This document shows positions 36,970 to 46,671 of a DNA stretch of 46,671 nt, piece by piece; the stretch's first letter is position 1, and every line of letters starts with the position of its first letter. This DNA comes from Bacteroides graminisolvens DSM 19988 = JCM 15093 (lineage in GTDB: Bacteria > Bacteroidota > Bacteroidia > Bacteroidales > Bacteroidaceae): NCBI RefSeq assembly GCF_000428125.1, contig NZ_ATZI01000019.1, forward strand, positions 1 to 46,671, given 5' to 3'. Position numbers and translations under genes: made by a program. The notes under the pieces are model-generated. The model ran no database searches. It saw nothing but the letters and a program-made list of their open reading frames with translations, and was not told the DNA's origin.

Positions 36970-38775
36970 ATGAACTCTATTTTAAAGACATATTTCGGAT
37001 ATGACAACTTCCGTCCGCTACAAAAAGAAATTATTCAAAACATCGTTTCGAAAAAGGATGTTCTTGTTCTTATGCCTACAGGCGGCGGAAAATCGATATG
37101 CTATCAAATACCGGCATTAATGATGAATGGAACTGCCGTTGTGGTATCTCCACTTATCTCTTTAATGAAAGACCAGGTCAGAGCCTTACAAGCCAATGGA
37201 ATAAAAGCAGGTGCATTAAATAGCAGTAACAATGAAACCGAAAACATCCAAATCCGAAGAGCATGTATTACCGGAGAATTAAAACTCTTATATATATCAC
37301 CCGAAAGGTTAATTTATGAATTAGACTCATTATTAAGAGACATACAAATTTCTCTTTTTGCAATAGATGAAGCTCACTGTATATCACAATGGGGACATGA
37401 CTTTCGCCCTGAATACACTCAATTAGATCTTTTAAAAAAGAATTATCCCAATATACCTATAATAGCGCTTACAGCGACAGCTGATAAAATAACTCAAGAA
37501 GACATTACGCGACAATTGAATTTAAATCATCCGAAAATATTTATTTCATCTTTTGATCGACCTAACCTTAGTTTAACAGTTAAAAGAGGATATCAGCAAA
37601 AAGAAAAAAATAAGTGCATCCTAGAATTTATTAATGAACACCCAAAAGAAAGTGGCATTATTTATTGCATGAGTAGGAGTAAAACTGAATCTGTTGCACA
37701 ATTATTAATCAAACAAGGTCTTAACTGCGGAGTATACCACGCCGGACTATCTGCTGAACAGCGAAACAAAGCGCAAGAAGACTTTATAACAGATAAAACG
37801 CAGATAATCTGTGCAACAATTGCCTTTGGTATGGGAATAGATAAATCTAACGTCAGGTGGATAATACATTATAATATGCCTAAAAGCATAGAGAGCTTTT
37901 ACCAGGAAATTGGTAGAGCCGGAAGAGACGGACTTCCCGGAGACACATTGTTATTTTACGCATTGGGTGATCTTATTTTGCTAAGCAAATTTGCAAATGA
38001 GAGTGGACAACAACAGATTAATCAGGAGAAGCTTGTACGAATGCAACAATATGCAGAATCTGACATTTGTCGCAGAAGAATTTTACTAAGTTATTTTGGA
38101 GAAACAACACAGAAAGATTGTGGGAATTGTGATGTTTGCAAAAATCGCCCTGAAAAATTCGATGGAACTATCATAGTACAAAAAGCATTAAGTGCCATCA
38201 TACGAACAGACCAAAAAATAAGAATTAAAACTTTAGTTGATATTTTGAGAGGAAACTACACTACAGAAATCGTTGAGAACAAATATAATGAGCTAAAAAC
38301 ATTCGCTGCAGGAAGAGATGTGCCTGCAAGAGATTGGCAAGATTATCTACTTCAAATGTTACATTTAGGATATTATGAAATAGCATATAATCAAAACAAT
38401 GTATTAAAGATAACACAGAGTGGATGCAATGTGGTATATGGGAAAGAAAAGGCAAGCTTAATAGTGATTAACAATCGTAGCAACGAACATACAGCAAAAA
38501 GGAAAAAAGAAGTAATAAATAAAAAAGAAATTAGCTATGACAGAGAGACAGAAGACTCATCTTTATTCGAGACTTTACGGGCATTACGCAGAAAATTAGC
38601 TGACCAACAAGCCATACCTCCCTATATCGTTGTTTCAGACAAAGTTCTCAATAATATCTGCCAAATAAAACCTACTACATTAGAATCATTTGGAGCTATT
38701 AACGGAATTGGAGAATACAAAAAGGAAAGATACGGAAATGATTTTATTAATGCCATTAAACAGTTTATGAAATAA
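36970..38775 (+). CDS. recQ: ATP-dependent DNA helicase RecQ
   Basis: A 601-residue 3'-5' DNA helicase of repair and recombination, started at [20 protein letters not shown]. Order: motif 0 FRPLQKE, motif [12 protein letters not shown], motif [20 protein letters not shown], the aromatic loop contained therein, motifs IV-VI ([42 protein letters not shown]), the RQC zinc site ([19 protein letters not shown]), winged helix, and a C-terminal HRDC domain (~525-600: [19 protein letters not shown]). Complete. It is more A/T-rich in codon use than the genes before 24 kb, as are its neighbours to the right. Confidence 0.96.
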   Translation: MNSILKTYFGYDNFRPLQKEIIQNIVSKKDVLVLMPTGGGKSICYQIPALMMNGTAVVVSPLISLMKDQVRALQANGIKAGALNSSNNETENIQIRRACITGELKLLYISPERLIYELDSLLRDIQISLFAIDEAHCISQWGHDFRPEYTQLDLLKKNYPNIPIIALTATADKITQEDITRQLNLNHPKIFISSFDRPNLSLTVKRGYQQKEKNKCILEFINEHPKESGIIYCMSRSKTESVAQLLIKQGLNCGVYHAGLSAEQRNKAQEDFITDKTQIICATIAFGMGIDKSNVRWIIHYNMPKSIESFYQEIGRAGRDGLPGDTLLFYALGDLILLSKFANESGQQQINQEKLVRMQQYAESDICRRRILLSYFGETTQKDCGNCDVCKNRPEKFDGTIIVQKALSAIIRTDQKIRIKTLVDILRGNYTTEIVENKYNELKTFAAGRDVPARDWQDYLLQMLHLGYYEIAYNQNNVLKITQSGCNVVYGKEKASLIVINNRSNEHTAKRKKEVINKKEISYDRETEDSSLFETLRALRRKLADQQAIPPYIVVSDKVLNNICQIKPTTLESFGAINGIGEYKKERYGNDFINAIKQFMK

Positions 38776-38778
38776 GTC

Positions 38779-39675
38779 CTATTTACATTCTTTGATTAAA
38801 TCCTGTAAATCAGAGGCTGATATTCCTAATGATATAGCTTTATCAAAGCTTAATTTTGCCAAATATTTCTTCTTCTGAGATAAAAAGATTTGCCCTCGGA
38901 GCAAATAGGCTTCACTAGCAGAATCATTTAGCCGTAAAGCTTCATCAAGATCAATTAATGCCATATCTTTTTTATCCAAATCACATTCGATATCTGCACG
39001 AGCTATATACAAAGTTGCATCTTTAGGGTTTTCTGTTATCATCATCGTTATACCTTCTAAAGCCTCATTGAGTTTGCCATCTTTCTGATTCAACGTGATA
39101 AGGCCTAAACGAGCAGTATAATTTGTAGGCTCTATCTTTAATAATTTCTCATAATCAGCACGACCAGCTTTAAAGTCCTTGCGTTGAGTATAAATGTAAG
39201 CTCTCATTAATAATGCCTCAATGTTATCTTTATCAACATCTAAGACCTGACAATAATCTAGGTAAGCATTATCATTTTGCCCTATATTCATGTAAGCAGA
39301 ACCTCTATTAAGCAGAATTGGTACTGCTATTGGCGCAAAATTCAATGCATATGAATATGATTCTACAGCCTCTGCATGCTTGTTCATTTTTTGTTGAACC
39401 ATGCCTAAATTAGAAAACAAAAGTGCATTATGAGCATTTGTTGGATCTAATTTAAGAGCTTGACGAAAATAGTTTTCAGCCTGCTCCAAACTATCTTTTT
39501 CAAAACAGCTCACTCCTTTTTCAGATAAATCATAATACGATTGTCCATTAGCATTTAGTATGCCGACAATAGTCAAAATACAGAAAGAGAGTCCATATTT
39601 AATGGAATATGCAGAAAGTTCCATCAACGGAGTATTACCTATAAGATCTAAAATTTGTTTGGCTATTTTTGGCAT
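38779..39675 (-). CDS. TPR-repeat protein with a CysK-like N-terminal segment
   Basis: A 298-residue protein when started at MPKIAKQILDLIGNTPLMEL, about 18 bases after an exact -7 box. Residues 1-~28 read like the N-terminus of cysteine synthase A. The sequence then runs straight into LSFCILTIVGILNANGQ, a signal-peptide core, and about seven TPR units (for example DSLEQAENYFRQALKLDPTNAHN, KHAEAVESYSYALNFAP, KKYLAKLSFDKAISLG). Starting at the internal Met (39624) gives a plausible export signal with a shorter n-region. No CysK catalytic part (PLP lysine, substrate loops) is present. The TPR part is probably periplasmic; partners are unknown. Confidence 0.8.
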   Translation of the reverse strand: MPKIAKQILDLIGNTPLMELSAYSIKYGLSFCILTIVGILNANGQSYYDLSEKGVSCFEKDSLEQAENYFRQALKLDPTNAHNALLFSNLGMVQQKMNKHAEAVESYSYALNFAPIAVPILLNRGSAYMNIGQNDNAYLDYCQVLDVDKDNIEALLMRAYIYTQRKDFKAGRADYEKLLKIEPTNYTARLGLITLNQKDGKLNEALEGITMMITENPKDATLYIARADIECDLDKKDMALIDLDEALRLNDSASEAYLLRGQIFLSQKKKYLAKLSFDKAISLGISASDLQDLIKECK

Positions 39676-39692
39676 ATCACATCTTTTTATGA

Positions 39693-39700
39693 CAAAGATA
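39693..39700 (-). promoter_or_regulatory. -7 element before the CysK-like/TPR gene
   Basis: TATCTTTG on minus, an exact TAnnTTTG match, places the transcript start only ~10 bases before the ATG at 39675. It therefore favours translation of the CysK-like N-terminus. No TTTG lies at -33. Confidence 0.5.
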
Positions 39701-39723
39701 TAGAAATAAAACCGATATAATAA

Positions 39724-39762
39724 AAACGCAGGAAAAAACATTAAATGTTTAATCCTGCGTTT
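39724..39762 (-). terminator. Terminator of the leucine operon
   Basis: AAACGCAGGA pairs with TCCTGCGTTT, with an inner AAACAT-TAA-ATGTTT hairpin, followed by TTTTTA on minus. It lies beyond leuB and just upstream of the TPR gene promoter. Confidence 0.85.
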
Positions 39763-39791
39763 AACAAACCTAAAGTTAATTCAGAAAACAG

Positions 39792-40865
39792 TTATGCTTT
39801 ATTAATAAAATCAACAATCCAATTGCCCACTTCCGATGTAGAAAAAGATTTTTCACCATCAATCTGAATATCAGCAGTTCTAACATTCGCATTCATTGAT
39901 GCATCAACAGCCCCTCTAATTAAGGATGCTTCATCTTTCAAATTAAAAGCATATTCAAACATCATAGCTGCAGACAAAACAGTAGCAAGAGGATTTGCAA
40001 TATTTTGCCCCGCTGCTTGTGGCCATGAACCATGTATGGGTTCAAATACAGAAGTGTAAGTACCTATTGAGGCTGAAGGTAGTAATCCCATTGAGCCTGT
40101 TATAACAGAACCTTCGTCAGTTAGAATATCGCCAAACATATTCTCAGTAACAATAACATCAAAAGAAGTGGGCCATTGAATCATCCTCATAGCAGCATTA
40201 TCTACAAACATAAATTCAGTTTCAACCTCTGGAAACTTAGGTGCTATTTCTTTAGAAACTTCACGCCATAAACGAGAAGTAGCTAAAACATTCGCTTTAT
40301 CAACAATAGTTAACTTTTTACGCCTTTTCATAGCATATTCATATGCCAGAGTCACAATTCGGACAACCTCATCACGACTATATACACAAGTATCATATGC
40401 CACGTTACCATCTTCCGACCGACCTTGAGGACGGCCAAAATAAAGTCCTCCCGTTAATTCACGAATACACATAAAATCTGCACCTTTTACTAAATCTGCA
40501 CGTAATGGTGATTTATGAATTAAAGTTTCAAAAGTTACTACCGGACGAATGTTTGCATATAATCCTAATTTCTTACGCATAGCTAAGAGCCCCTGCTCAG
40601 GACGAACCTTAGCCGATGGATCATTATCAAACCTAGGGTGACCTACTGCACCAAAGAGTACAGCATCACTTCTCATGCATAATTCATGAGTTTCGTCTGG
40701 ATAAGGATTTCCTACTTTATCAATAGCATCAGCTCCACAAATTCCATACTCGAAGCTTAAGTTATGCTTAAATTTATCACATATTGCTTTCGTTACATCC
40801 AAAGCCACACTTATAATTTCAGGACCAATTCCATCACCTGGCAAAACCGCTATATTCAGTTTCAT
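39792..40865 (-). CDS. leuB: 3-isopropylmalate dehydrogenase
   Basis: A 357-residue NAD-dependent beta-decarboxylating dehydrogenase, converting 3-isopropylmalate to 2-oxoisocaproate. It shows the fold's N-terminal [14 protein letters not shown], substrate Arg residues in [10 protein letters not shown] and [12 protein letters not shown], the Lys/Asp site ([42 protein letters not shown]) and the NAD site [21 protein letters not shown]. Last gene of leuA-C-D-A2-B, 31 bases after leuA2. LeuB also oxidises methylmalate in citramalate-pathway organisms, relevant to the second synthase upstream. Confidence 0.95.
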   Translation of the reverse strand: MKLNIAVLPGDGIGPEIISVALDVTKAICDKFKHNLSFEYGICGADAIDKVGNPYPDETHELCMRSDAVLFGAVGHPRFDNDPSAKVRPEQGLLAMRKKLGLYANIRPVVTFETLIHKSPLRADLVKGADFMCIRELTGGLYFGRPQGRSEDGNVAYDTCVYSRDEVVRIVTLAYEYAMKRRKKLTIVDKANVLATSRLWREVSKEIAPKFPEVETEFMFVDNAAMRMIQWPTSFDVIVTENMFGDILTDEGSVITGSMGLLPSASIGTYTSVFEPIHGSWPQAAGQNIANPLATVLSAAMMFEYAFNLKDEASLIRGAVDASMNANVRTADIQIDGEKSFSTSEVGNWIVDFINKA

Positions 40866-40896
40866 AATTATTAAAATATTTTAGTAGTTTCTATTA

Positions 40897-42426
40897 TTAA
40901 TATTCTTCTATAATATTGAGCATTTTAATTGTAGCTTTAATAGCAGCTTCCGTTTGATCTGCATCAAGCCCACGTGTACGGAATACCTTGTCATTGTAAT
41001 TCCATGTTATGACAGTTTGCACAAACGCATCTGTTCTTCCTCCTGGTGGAATGCTTACTGCATAATTCAGTAACATTGGGAATTTACGCCCCAAAGTAAT
41101 TTTATAAATCTTTCGCAATGCTCTCACAAAGGCATCATATTGACCATCTCCAGAAGAACTTTCTTCATAAGTCTTACCTTCAATTTCAATACTCAAGCTT
41201 GCCATTGGTTTCAATCCATGAGCCAAGGTCACAAAATAGGTTTTAAGTTTTACTTTGTTACTAGCCCCTTCATGTTTCAGTACATCAGAGATAATATAAG
41301 GCAAATCCTCTTTGGTAACCAACTCCTTTTTATCTCCTAGTTCAATAATTCTTTCAGTCACCTTACGCATAGAGTCTTCATCAAGTTCTAAGCCTAAAGA
41401 TTCTAAATTCTTTCTTATATTAGCTTTTCCTGAGGTTTTACCTAATGCATATTCTCTTTCACGTCCAAATCGTTCAGGCAATAGGTCATTACAATACAAA
41501 TTATTCTTATTATCCCCGTCAGCATGTACGCCAGCAACCTGAGTAAAAACATTTTCACCAACAATCGGCTTATTTGCAGGAATAATCACGCCAGAATACG
41601 ATTCTACAACACGACTAACATCATTCAGTCGGCTCTCGTCAATATTCGTTATCGCATTAAAATGATCTTTTAAAATAGCTTGAACACTTGCCAACGGCGC
41701 ATTTCCCGCCCTTTCCCCTAAGCCATTAATGGTGGTATGCAGTCCTTTAGCGCCACTTAAAACTGCCGCTAAAACATTGCTTACAGCCAAATCATAATCA
41801 TTATGGGCGTGAAAATCAAAATGAAGATTAGGATAACGCTTCACCATTTTACGCATAAACTCAATGACCTGAAGAGGATTTAGAACACCCAGCGTATCAG
41901 GAAGCATAAATCTCTTTATTGTAGTATGCTGTAAGGCATCGACTAAAGCAAAGACATAATCTGGAGAATCCTTCATTCCATTGCTCCAGTCTTCTAAATA
42001 AGCATTCACTTCAATACCTTGTTCTGAAGCATACGCAACCACATCTGATATTTCTTGAATGTGCTCATCTGGACTTTTTTTCAATTGATGGGTACAATGC
42101 TTTAAAGAGCCTTTGCAAAGAAGGTTCAACACTCTACATCCAGTATTTTTGATCCAATCCACTGAAGTGTGTCCATCAACAAAACCCAATACTTCTACTT
42201 TATGAAGCAAACTTCTACGGGCGGCCCAATCACATATCATCTTAACAGCATCGAATTCACCATCAGAAACTCTTGCTGAAGCAACTTCTACTCTATCAAC
42301 CTTGAGTTCCTCCAAGAGCAGACGAGCTATCATTAACTTTTCATGAGGTACAAAAGACACTCCGCTAGTTTGTTCACCGTCGCGGAGTGTTGTATCCATG
42401 ATTTCTATTTTCACTTGTTTTCCCAT
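40897..42426 (-). CDS. Second 2-isopropylmalate-synthase-family enzyme (possible citramalate synthase)
   Basis: A 509-residue DRE-TIM metallolyase: [15 protein letters not shown] at the N-terminus, metal ligands [27 protein letters not shown], and a C-terminal LeuA-type allosteric domain (~380-509; [17 protein letters not shown]). It condenses acetyl-CoA with a 2-oxo acid. It differs clearly from the LeuA encoded first in this operon in the barrel ([26 protein letters not shown]), so a different 2-oxo acid is likely. Pyruvate (giving citramalate for isoleucine) is the leading idea, not proven. The ATG overlaps leuD by 16 bases. Confidence 0.8.
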   Translation of the reverse strand: MGKQVKIEIMDTTLRDGEQTSGVSFVPHEKLMIARLLLEELKVDRVEVASARVSDGEFDAVKMICDWAARRSLLHKVEVLGFVDGHTSVDWIKNTGCRVLNLLCKGSLKHCTHQLKKSPDEHIQEISDVVAYASEQGIEVNAYLEDWSNGMKDSPDYVFALVDALQHTTIKRFMLPDTLGVLNPLQVIEFMRKMVKRYPNLHFDFHAHNDYDLAVSNVLAAVLSGAKGLHTTINGLGERAGNAPLASVQAILKDHFNAITNIDESRLNDVSRVVESYSGVIIPANKPIVGENVFTQVAGVHADGDNKNNLYCNDLLPERFGREREYALGKTSGKANIRKNLESLGLELDEDSMRKVTERIIELGDKKELVTKEDLPYIISDVLKHEGASNKVKLKTYFVTLAHGLKPMASLSIEIEGKTYEESSSGDGQYDAFVRALRKIYKITLGRKFPMLLNYAVSIPPGGRTDAFVQTVITWNYNDKVFRTRGLDADQTEAAIKATIKMLNIIEEY

Positions 42427-42998
42427 GCTTCAATCTTATCCTTATTGGACAGCAAGAAGTCTATATCATCTAAGCCATTTTCTAAGCAATGCTTCTTATA
42501 TGAATTTATTTCAAAGTATTCAAACGAACCAGTCGCTACATTTTTTATAGTCTGATCTGGCAAGTTAACCTCTAATACCGTATTAGGATCTTTATTTATT
42601 GAGTCGAATAACTCGGCCAAAAAAGATTCACTTACAACTACTGGCAAAACAAAATTATTCAAAGCATTATTCCTGAATATATCAGCAAAAAAACTTGAAA
42701 CAACAACACGAAATCCATATCCAGCAATAGCCCATGCTGCATGCTCACGACTTGATCCTGAACCAAAATTCTTTCCTGCTACTAAAATTTTCCCGTTATA
42801 AGTGGGATCATTTAAAACAAAAGACTCTATTTTATTGCCTTGCTTGTCATAGCGCCAATCACAAAATAAGTTATCACCAAAACCTTCTTTCGTAGTGGCT
42901 TTCAAAAAACGAGCAGGAATAATTTGATCAGTATCCACATTCTCCAAAGGGAGAGGGACACAAGTAGAAGTTAGTATATTAAATTTTTCTTTCATCAC
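42411..42998 (-). CDS. leuD: 3-isopropylmalate dehydratase, small subunit
   Basis: A 195-residue swivel-domain subunit of isopropylmalate isomerase, which works with LeuC. Recognisable are [67 protein letters not shown] (substrate loop and conserved Ser-Arg) and the late [13 protein letters not shown] segment. It lies 28 bases after leuC and overlaps the second synthase. Length is normal. Confidence 0.95.
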   Translation of the reverse strand: MMKEKFNILTSTCVPLPLENVDTDQIIPARFLKATTKEGFGDNLFCDWRYDKQGNKIESFVLNDPTYNGKILVAGKNFGSGSSREHAAWAIAGYGFRVVVSSFFADIFRNNALNNFVLPVVVSESFLAELFDSINKDPNTVLEVNLPDQTIKNVATGSFEYFEINSYKKHCLENGLDDIDFLLSNKDKIEAWENK

Positions 42999-43026
42999 AA
43001 TTATATTTTTGGAAACAGAGATTAAA

Positions 43027-44421
43027 TTATAATAAAGTTCTAGGATCAGTAATTACGCCAGTTACAGCTGCAGCTGCAGCAACTAGCGGACTTGCTAATA
43101 ATGTTCGAGCACCAGGTCCTTGGCGTCCTTCAAAATTTCTATTTGAAGTAGATACCGCATATTTTCCTGCAGGAACCTTATCATCATTCATAGCCAGACA
43201 TGCAGAACACCCTGGTTGACGAATAGCAAAGCCTGCCTCTTCAAAGATTTTATCTAATCCCTCCTTACGCATTTGCTTGTCAACTTCCCAAGAACCAGGA
43301 ACCAACCATGCTATAACATTATCAGCTTTTTTTCTACCTTTTACAATAGACGCAAAATCGCGGAAATCTTCTATACGACCGTTTGTGCATGAGCCAATAA
43401 AAACATAGTCAATCTTCTTCCCTATCAAATTCTCTTCAGGTTTCAAGCCCATGTATTCAAGCGATTTAGAAAAAGAAGTTCTCCCTGCTTCTGGTACACT
43501 ATCAAGCGAAGGAATTTGGTGAGTTATTCCCATACCCATGCCAGGATTGGTACCGTAGGTAATCATTGGTTCAATATCTTCAGCACGATAAGAAACTTCC
43601 TTATCAAAAACAGCATCATCAGCACTCTTCAAAGTTTTCCAATAAGCAACAGCATGATCCCATTCTTCACCTTTAGGGGCATACTCTCTATTACGAATAT
43701 AATCAATAGTAACTTCGTCCGGAGCTATCATTCCTCCACGCGCACCCATTTCAATACTCAAATTACATAAAGTAAGACGCCCTTCCATACTCAAACCAGT
43801 AATAGCTTCACCGGCATATTCAACAAAATAGCCTGTAGCACCACCAGTAGTCATTTTTGATATAATATACAATGCAATATCTTTTGCAGTGACACCTTTT
43901 GCTAATTTACCATCAACTGAAATACGCATCGTTTTAGGCCTAGACTGCAAAATACATTGAGATGCAAGTACCATTTCAACCTCACTTGTACCAATACCAA
44001 AAGCAACAGCCCCTAATGCACCATGCGTAGAAGTATGAGAGTCTCCACACACGATTGTCATTCCAGGCAACGTCAATCCCCTTTCAGGACCAACAACATG
44101 AATAATCCCATTTTTGGGACTCATCATTCCAAAATGTTCTAAACCAAAATCAGATGCATTCTTTGCTAGTGTATCGACCTGAGTTCTTGAAATAGGATCT
44201 TCAATCGGCTTATCTTGGTCATGAGTAGGAGTATTATGATCAGGCATACAAAACACCTTTTCAGGACGCATAACTTTAATGCCACGAGCACGTAACCCAG
44301 AAAATGCTTGTGGACTTGTTACTTCATGACAAAATAATCTATCTATATAAAGCTGAGTGGGACCATCTTCTACCTTCGTAACTAAATGAGCATCCCAAAT
44401 TTTATCAAATAATGTATTCAT
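43027..44421 (-). CDS. leuC: 3-isopropylmalate dehydratase, large subunit
   Basis: A 464-residue aconitase-family subunit that isomerises 2- to 3-isopropylmalate via a 4Fe-4S cluster. Cluster ligands are in [14 protein letters not shown] and [14 protein letters not shown]. Other family motifs are [26 protein letters not shown] and [28 protein letters not shown]. It is complete, 46 bases after leuA. Forms the isomerase with LeuD. Confidence 0.96.
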   Translation of the reverse strand: MNTLFDKIWDAHLVTKVEDGPTQLYIDRLFCHEVTSPQAFSGLRARGIKVMRPEKVFCMPDHNTPTHDQDKPIEDPISRTQVDTLAKNASDFGLEHFGMMSPKNGIIHVVGPERGLTLPGMTIVCGDSHTSTHGALGAVAFGIGTSEVEMVLASQCILQSRPKTMRISVDGKLAKGVTAKDIALYIISKMTTGGATGYFVEYAGEAITGLSMEGRLTLCNLSIEMGARGGMIAPDEVTIDYIRNREYAPKGEEWDHAVAYWKTLKSADDAVFDKEVSYRAEDIEPMITYGTNPGMGMGITHQIPSLDSVPEAGRTSFSKSLEYMGLKPEENLIGKKIDYVFIGSCTNGRIEDFRDFASIVKGRKKADNVIAWLVPGSWEVDKQMRKEGLDKIFEEAGFAIRQPGCSACLAMNDDKVPAGKYAVSTSNRNFEGRQGPGARTLLASPLVAAAAAVTGVITDPRTLL

Positions 44422-44467
44422 CTCTATCTTTTTACTTTAACTAATGATTATCTTACTCTTATTATAA

Positions 44468-45967
44468 CTACTTTGTTACAAATTTATTAATGCAATCTAT
44501 GTAAGCTTCAACTGATGCTGCAACAATATCTGTATTCGCACCAAAGCCATAATACACATTTCCATCATATTCTACCTGCATATGTACTTTCCCTACATCA
44601 TCACTGCCTTTACTAATTGCCTGAATCGTAAACTCTTTTAAAATCATTTTACGATCAATAATCTTTTTCAAGGCCTTAATTGCAGCATCAACAGGTCCGT
44701 TACCACTGGCAGCACCTTCAAATTTCTCTCCGGCAATATTCAGTCCTACACTTGCAACAGCTCGCACTCCAACCCCACTAGTCACTTGAAGATATTCTAA
44801 TTTTATACGGTGGTTTACACTGCGATCAGCGCCGGCTAAAACTAAAATATCATCATCATGAATATCCTTCTTACGATCCGCCAATTTTAGAAATTCATCA
44901 TATACCTTATCTAATTTCTCCTGAGTTAAATCAACTCCTAAAGAAGATAATCGATGCTTTAATGCAGCCCGTCCGCTACGTGCAGTCAATACAATAGAAT
45001 TATCATCAATACCAACATCACGTGGATTAATTATTTCATAAGTTTGCATATTCTTTAGTACTCCATCTTGATGTATGCCTGATGAATGAGCGAATGCATT
45101 TCTACCAACAATTGCTTTATTAGGCTGAACCGGCATGTTCATCAAACTAGAAACCATTCTACTCGTTGGATATATTTTTTGAGTATTTATATTAGTATCA
45201 ATATTGATTTCATGATGGCTCTTTAAAATCATAGTAATTTCTTCCAATGCAGTATTACCGGCACGCTCACCAATACCATTAATTGTGACTTCCACTTGTC
45301 TAGCACCATTAATCACTCCACTTATAGTATTAGCTGTAGCCATACCTAAATCATTATGGCAATGAGTCGAGATAATAGCCTTATCAATTCCATCAACATG
45401 ATCAACTAAATATTTAATTTTAGCACCGTACTCAGAAGGAAGACAATATCCTGTCGTATCGGGGATATTAACAACTGTTGCCCCTGCCTTAATTACTGCT
45501 TCAATCACTTTAGCTAGATACTCATTATCAGTTCTACCAGCATCCTCAGCATAAAATTCCACATCATCAACAAAACGACGAGCATATTTCACTGCAGCAA
45601 CTGCACGCTCGATAATTTCTTCTCTATTAGAGTTGAACTTATATTTTATATGAGAGTCAGAAGTTCCTATACCTGTATGAATACGTTTCCGCTTTGCATA
45701 TTTCAAAGCTTCAACAGCTACATCAATATCTTTTTCTACAGCCCTAGTTAGCGCACAAATTGTAGGCCAAGTAACTGCTTTAGAGATTTCAATAACGGAA
45801 TTAAAATCTCCAGGGCTAGAAACGGGGAAACCCGCTTCAATAACATCGACTCCCAATGCTTCCAAAGCTCTGGCTACCTGAATCTTTTCAACTGTATTTA
45901 ATTGGCAACCAGGAACCTGTTCTCCATCACGAAGAGTCGTATCAAAAATAAATAATCTATCACTCAT
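44468..45967 (-). CDS. leuA: 2-isopropylmalate synthase
   Basis: A 499-residue LeuA catalysing the first committed step of leucine synthesis: acetyl-CoA plus 2-oxoisovalerate to 2-isopropylmalate. The N-terminus reads [17 protein letters not shown]. Metal ligands are in [16 protein letters not shown], with [20 protein letters not shown] following. The C-terminal leucine-binding regulatory domain carries [31 protein letters not shown]. First gene of the operon, beginning 87 bases after the leader ORF and just past an attenuator hairpin. Confidence 0.95.
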   Translation of the reverse strand: MSDRLFIFDTTLRDGEQVPGCQLNTVEKIQVARALEALGVDVIEAGFPVSSPGDFNSVIEISKAVTWPTICALTRAVEKDIDVAVEALKYAKRKRIHTGIGTSDSHIKYKFNSNREEIIERAVAAVKYARRFVDDVEFYAEDAGRTDNEYLAKVIEAVIKAGATVVNIPDTTGYCLPSEYGAKIKYLVDHVDGIDKAIISTHCHNDLGMATANTISGVINGARQVEVTINGIGERAGNTALEEITMILKSHHEINIDTNINTQKIYPTSRMVSSLMNMPVQPNKAIVGRNAFAHSSGIHQDGVLKNMQTYEIINPRDVGIDDNSIVLTARSGRAALKHRLSSLGVDLTQEKLDKVYDEFLKLADRKKDIHDDDILVLAGADRSVNHRIKLEYLQVTSGVGVRAVASVGLNIAGEKFEGAASGNGPVDAAIKALKKIIDRKMILKEFTIQAISKGSDDVGKVHMQVEYDGNVYYGFGANTDIVAASVEAYIDCINKFVTK

Positions 45968-45995
45968 ATATTTCTATTTTTATTTTCTGTATTAT

Positions 45996-46034
45996 AAAAA
46001 AAGCCTTTCACACAAGGAAGTGAGAAAGGCTTTT
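45996..46034 (-). terminator. Attenuator (intrinsic terminator) in the leuA leader
   Basis: On minus, AAAGCCTTTCTCACTTCC folds against the following GTGAAAGGCTTT (about 11 pairs with one mismatch) and is followed by seven T. It lies between the leader ORF and leuA, inside the transcription unit, so it must be conditionally bypassed for leuA to be expressed. Confidence 0.88.
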
Positions 46035-46075
46035 ATATTTCTAATTTAATATATTCACGCATAGCACTCACTTCC
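46016..46075 (-). promoter_or_regulatory. Predicted antiterminator pairing
   Basis: GGAAGTGAG on minus (46067-46075, codons 26-28 of the leader ORF) is perfectly complementary over 9 bases to CTCACTTCC (46016-46024) in the 5' arm of the attenuator. Pairing of the two would disrupt the terminator. A ribosome at the leader stop (46055-46057) would cover the first segment. A ribosome stalled at codons 17-21 would leave it free. Confidence 0.75.
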
Positions 46076-46150
46076 ACTAAACTTCGCCAGCAGAATAATA
46101 ATACCACACAGTAGAATATATATAAATGATTGGTTCATTGTTATCTTCAT
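46055..46150 (-). CDS. Leader peptide of the leucine operon (31 aa, Ile/Leu-rich)
   Basis: A 31-codon ORF beginning MKITMNQSF about 8-10 bases after the predicted transcript start; an alternative Met is at codon 5. Residues 12-21 read ILLCGIIILL, and the whole peptide contains six Ile and four Leu, including three consecutive ATT codons and two Leu pairs. It ends in TGA 87 bases before leuA. Its last codons contain the antiterminator half-site. The product is probably not functional as a protein; its translation rate senses charged tRNA-Ile and tRNA-Leu. It is inferred from sequence arrangement, and its short length alone would not support it. Confidence 0.8.
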   Translation of the reverse strand: MKITMNQSFIYILLCGIIILLAKFSGSECYA

Positions 46151-46164
46151 TTCTATTAACGGCA

Positions 46165-46195
46165 CAAAGATAGATATAATTCCGTATATAGCAAA
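46165..46195 (-). promoter_or_regulatory. Predicted promoter of the leucine operon
   Basis: On minus, TTTG (46192-46195), a spacer of exactly 19 bases, then TATCTTTG (46165-46172): a full match to the Bacteroides -33/-7 consensus. The transcript would start near 46158, just before the leader ORF. The remainder, 46196-46357, is AT-rich with nothing recognised. Confidence 0.8.
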
Positions 46196-46357
46196 TGAAA
46201 CGTTACTTTTTTATCTAAAAAAACATCATTTCATAAGAGATTAAATCATAAAACAGCTAATATATAACTAAAATAGACGGTTTTAATAATGGAATATATT
46301 TCATTATTATAGGCTATCCTGTGTTTCAAATGGATATCTCCGGTAGGCTTTAAACGC

Positions 46358-46390
46358 AAAAAGTCCCACAGCTTTGAGCTGCAGGACTTC
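46358..46390 (-). terminator. rRNA operon terminator
   Basis: On minus, AAGTCC-T-GCAGCT pairs with AGCTG-T-GGGACTT around a short loop, followed by T5, about 10 bases after 5S rRNA. Confidence 0.88.
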
Positions 46391-46398
46391 TTCAAAAA

Positions 46399-46507
<109 letters not shown>

Positions 46508-46571
46508 ATAAGATAGACATAATGTACACAAAAAATAAATCAATCAATCAGCTAAACGTATATAAAAACCA

Positions 46572-46671
46572 TACTGACAAGAAGAAAGTGAACGGGCAAT
46601 TAGTATTGCTCGGCTGTGATATTTCTATCTATACACCTGCAACCTATCAACGTCATCGTCTTTGACGACCC
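46572..46671 (-). rRNA. rrl: 23S ribosomal RNA, 3' end (partial)
   Basis: Read on minus, the last ~100 bases match the 3' end of 23S rRNA as known from other bacteria: GACGATGACGTTGATAGG, the AGGTGTATAGAT helix, and AGCAATACTAATTGCCCG near the terminus. The rest of the gene lies beyond the window. The exact 3' end is approximate. An AT-rich spacer of ~64 bases separates it from 5S. Confidence 0.88.

Noticed and set aside
39624..39675. Functional cysteine synthase gene
   Set aside because: Only about 28 residues resemble CysK; the PLP-binding lysine and all catalytic segments are absent and the frame becomes a TPR protein.

Overview
The window looks like a chromosomal segment of a Bacteroides-type bacterium (order Bacteroidales). 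The evidence is the protein set (DUF4270, DUF4907, DUF2490 and Kelch lipoproteins, dipeptidyl peptidase III, Bacteroidales-type HisS and GroESL), lipoproteins with acidic residues right after the lipobox cysteine, and repeated upstream motifs matching the Bacteroides housekeeping promoter (-33 TTTG, 19-20 bp spacer, -7 TAnnTTTG). No phage, CRISPR array or tRNA was seen. The only mobile DNA is an insertion-sequence end at the left edge.

Layout. 1-2225: the right end of an insertion sequence joined to the C-terminal half of pyruvate:ferredoxin oxidoreductase (nifJ), which is therefore broken here. 2267-5297 (minus): patatin-like lipase and a CPA2 cation/proton antiporter. 5465-10881: a cell-envelope cluster of unknown role (DUF4907 and Kelch lipoprotein on minus; DUF4270 lipoprotein, outer-membrane barrel and a C1 peptidase on plus). 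10964-16657 (minus): a VTC-domain polymerase, DUF4956 membrane protein, DUF2490 barrel and Cthe_2159-type beta-helix lipoprotein, followed by a LytS/LytTR two-component pair that has its own promoter. 16902-20520 (plus): etfB-etfA-acyl-CoA dehydrogenase. 20712-23204 (plus): a GH9 glycoside hydrolase fused to a NodB-type deacetylase. 23329-30656 (minus): threonine aldolase, a small winged-helix protein, groEL/groES, a flippase-like membrane protein with a GT4 glycosyltransferase, and hisS. 30787-36694 (minus): zinc metallopeptidase, purA-fur, AlkD-like protein, DPP III, and an AraC-type regulator. 36970-38773 (plus): recQ. 38779-39675 (minus): a TPR protein carrying a CysK-like N-terminus. 39792-46195 (minus): the leucine operon leuA-leuC-leuD-leuA2-leuB. 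46358-46671 (minus): the end of an rRNA operon (23S 3' end, 5S, terminator).

The most interesting signal is upstream of leuA. A near-perfect promoter (TTTG-N19-TATCTTTG) is followed by a 31-codon leader ORF containing ILLCGIIILL, then a strong intrinsic terminator. The leader's last codons contain GGAAGTGAG, perfectly complementary to CTCACTTCC in the terminator's 5' arm. This is the full architecture of ribosome-stalling transcription attenuation, with both Ile and Leu as sensed residues. The operon also encodes two 2-isopropylmalate-synthase-family enzymes, so it may make precursors of both leucine and isoleucine (the second by a citramalate route), which would explain the mixed Ile/Leu leader.

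Other points worth attention: the IS-broken nifJ, the CysK-like graft on a TPR protein, the VTC/DUF4956/DUF2490/Cthe_2159 envelope operon, and the GH9-NodB fusion. All assignments come from reading the sequence; no database search was run.
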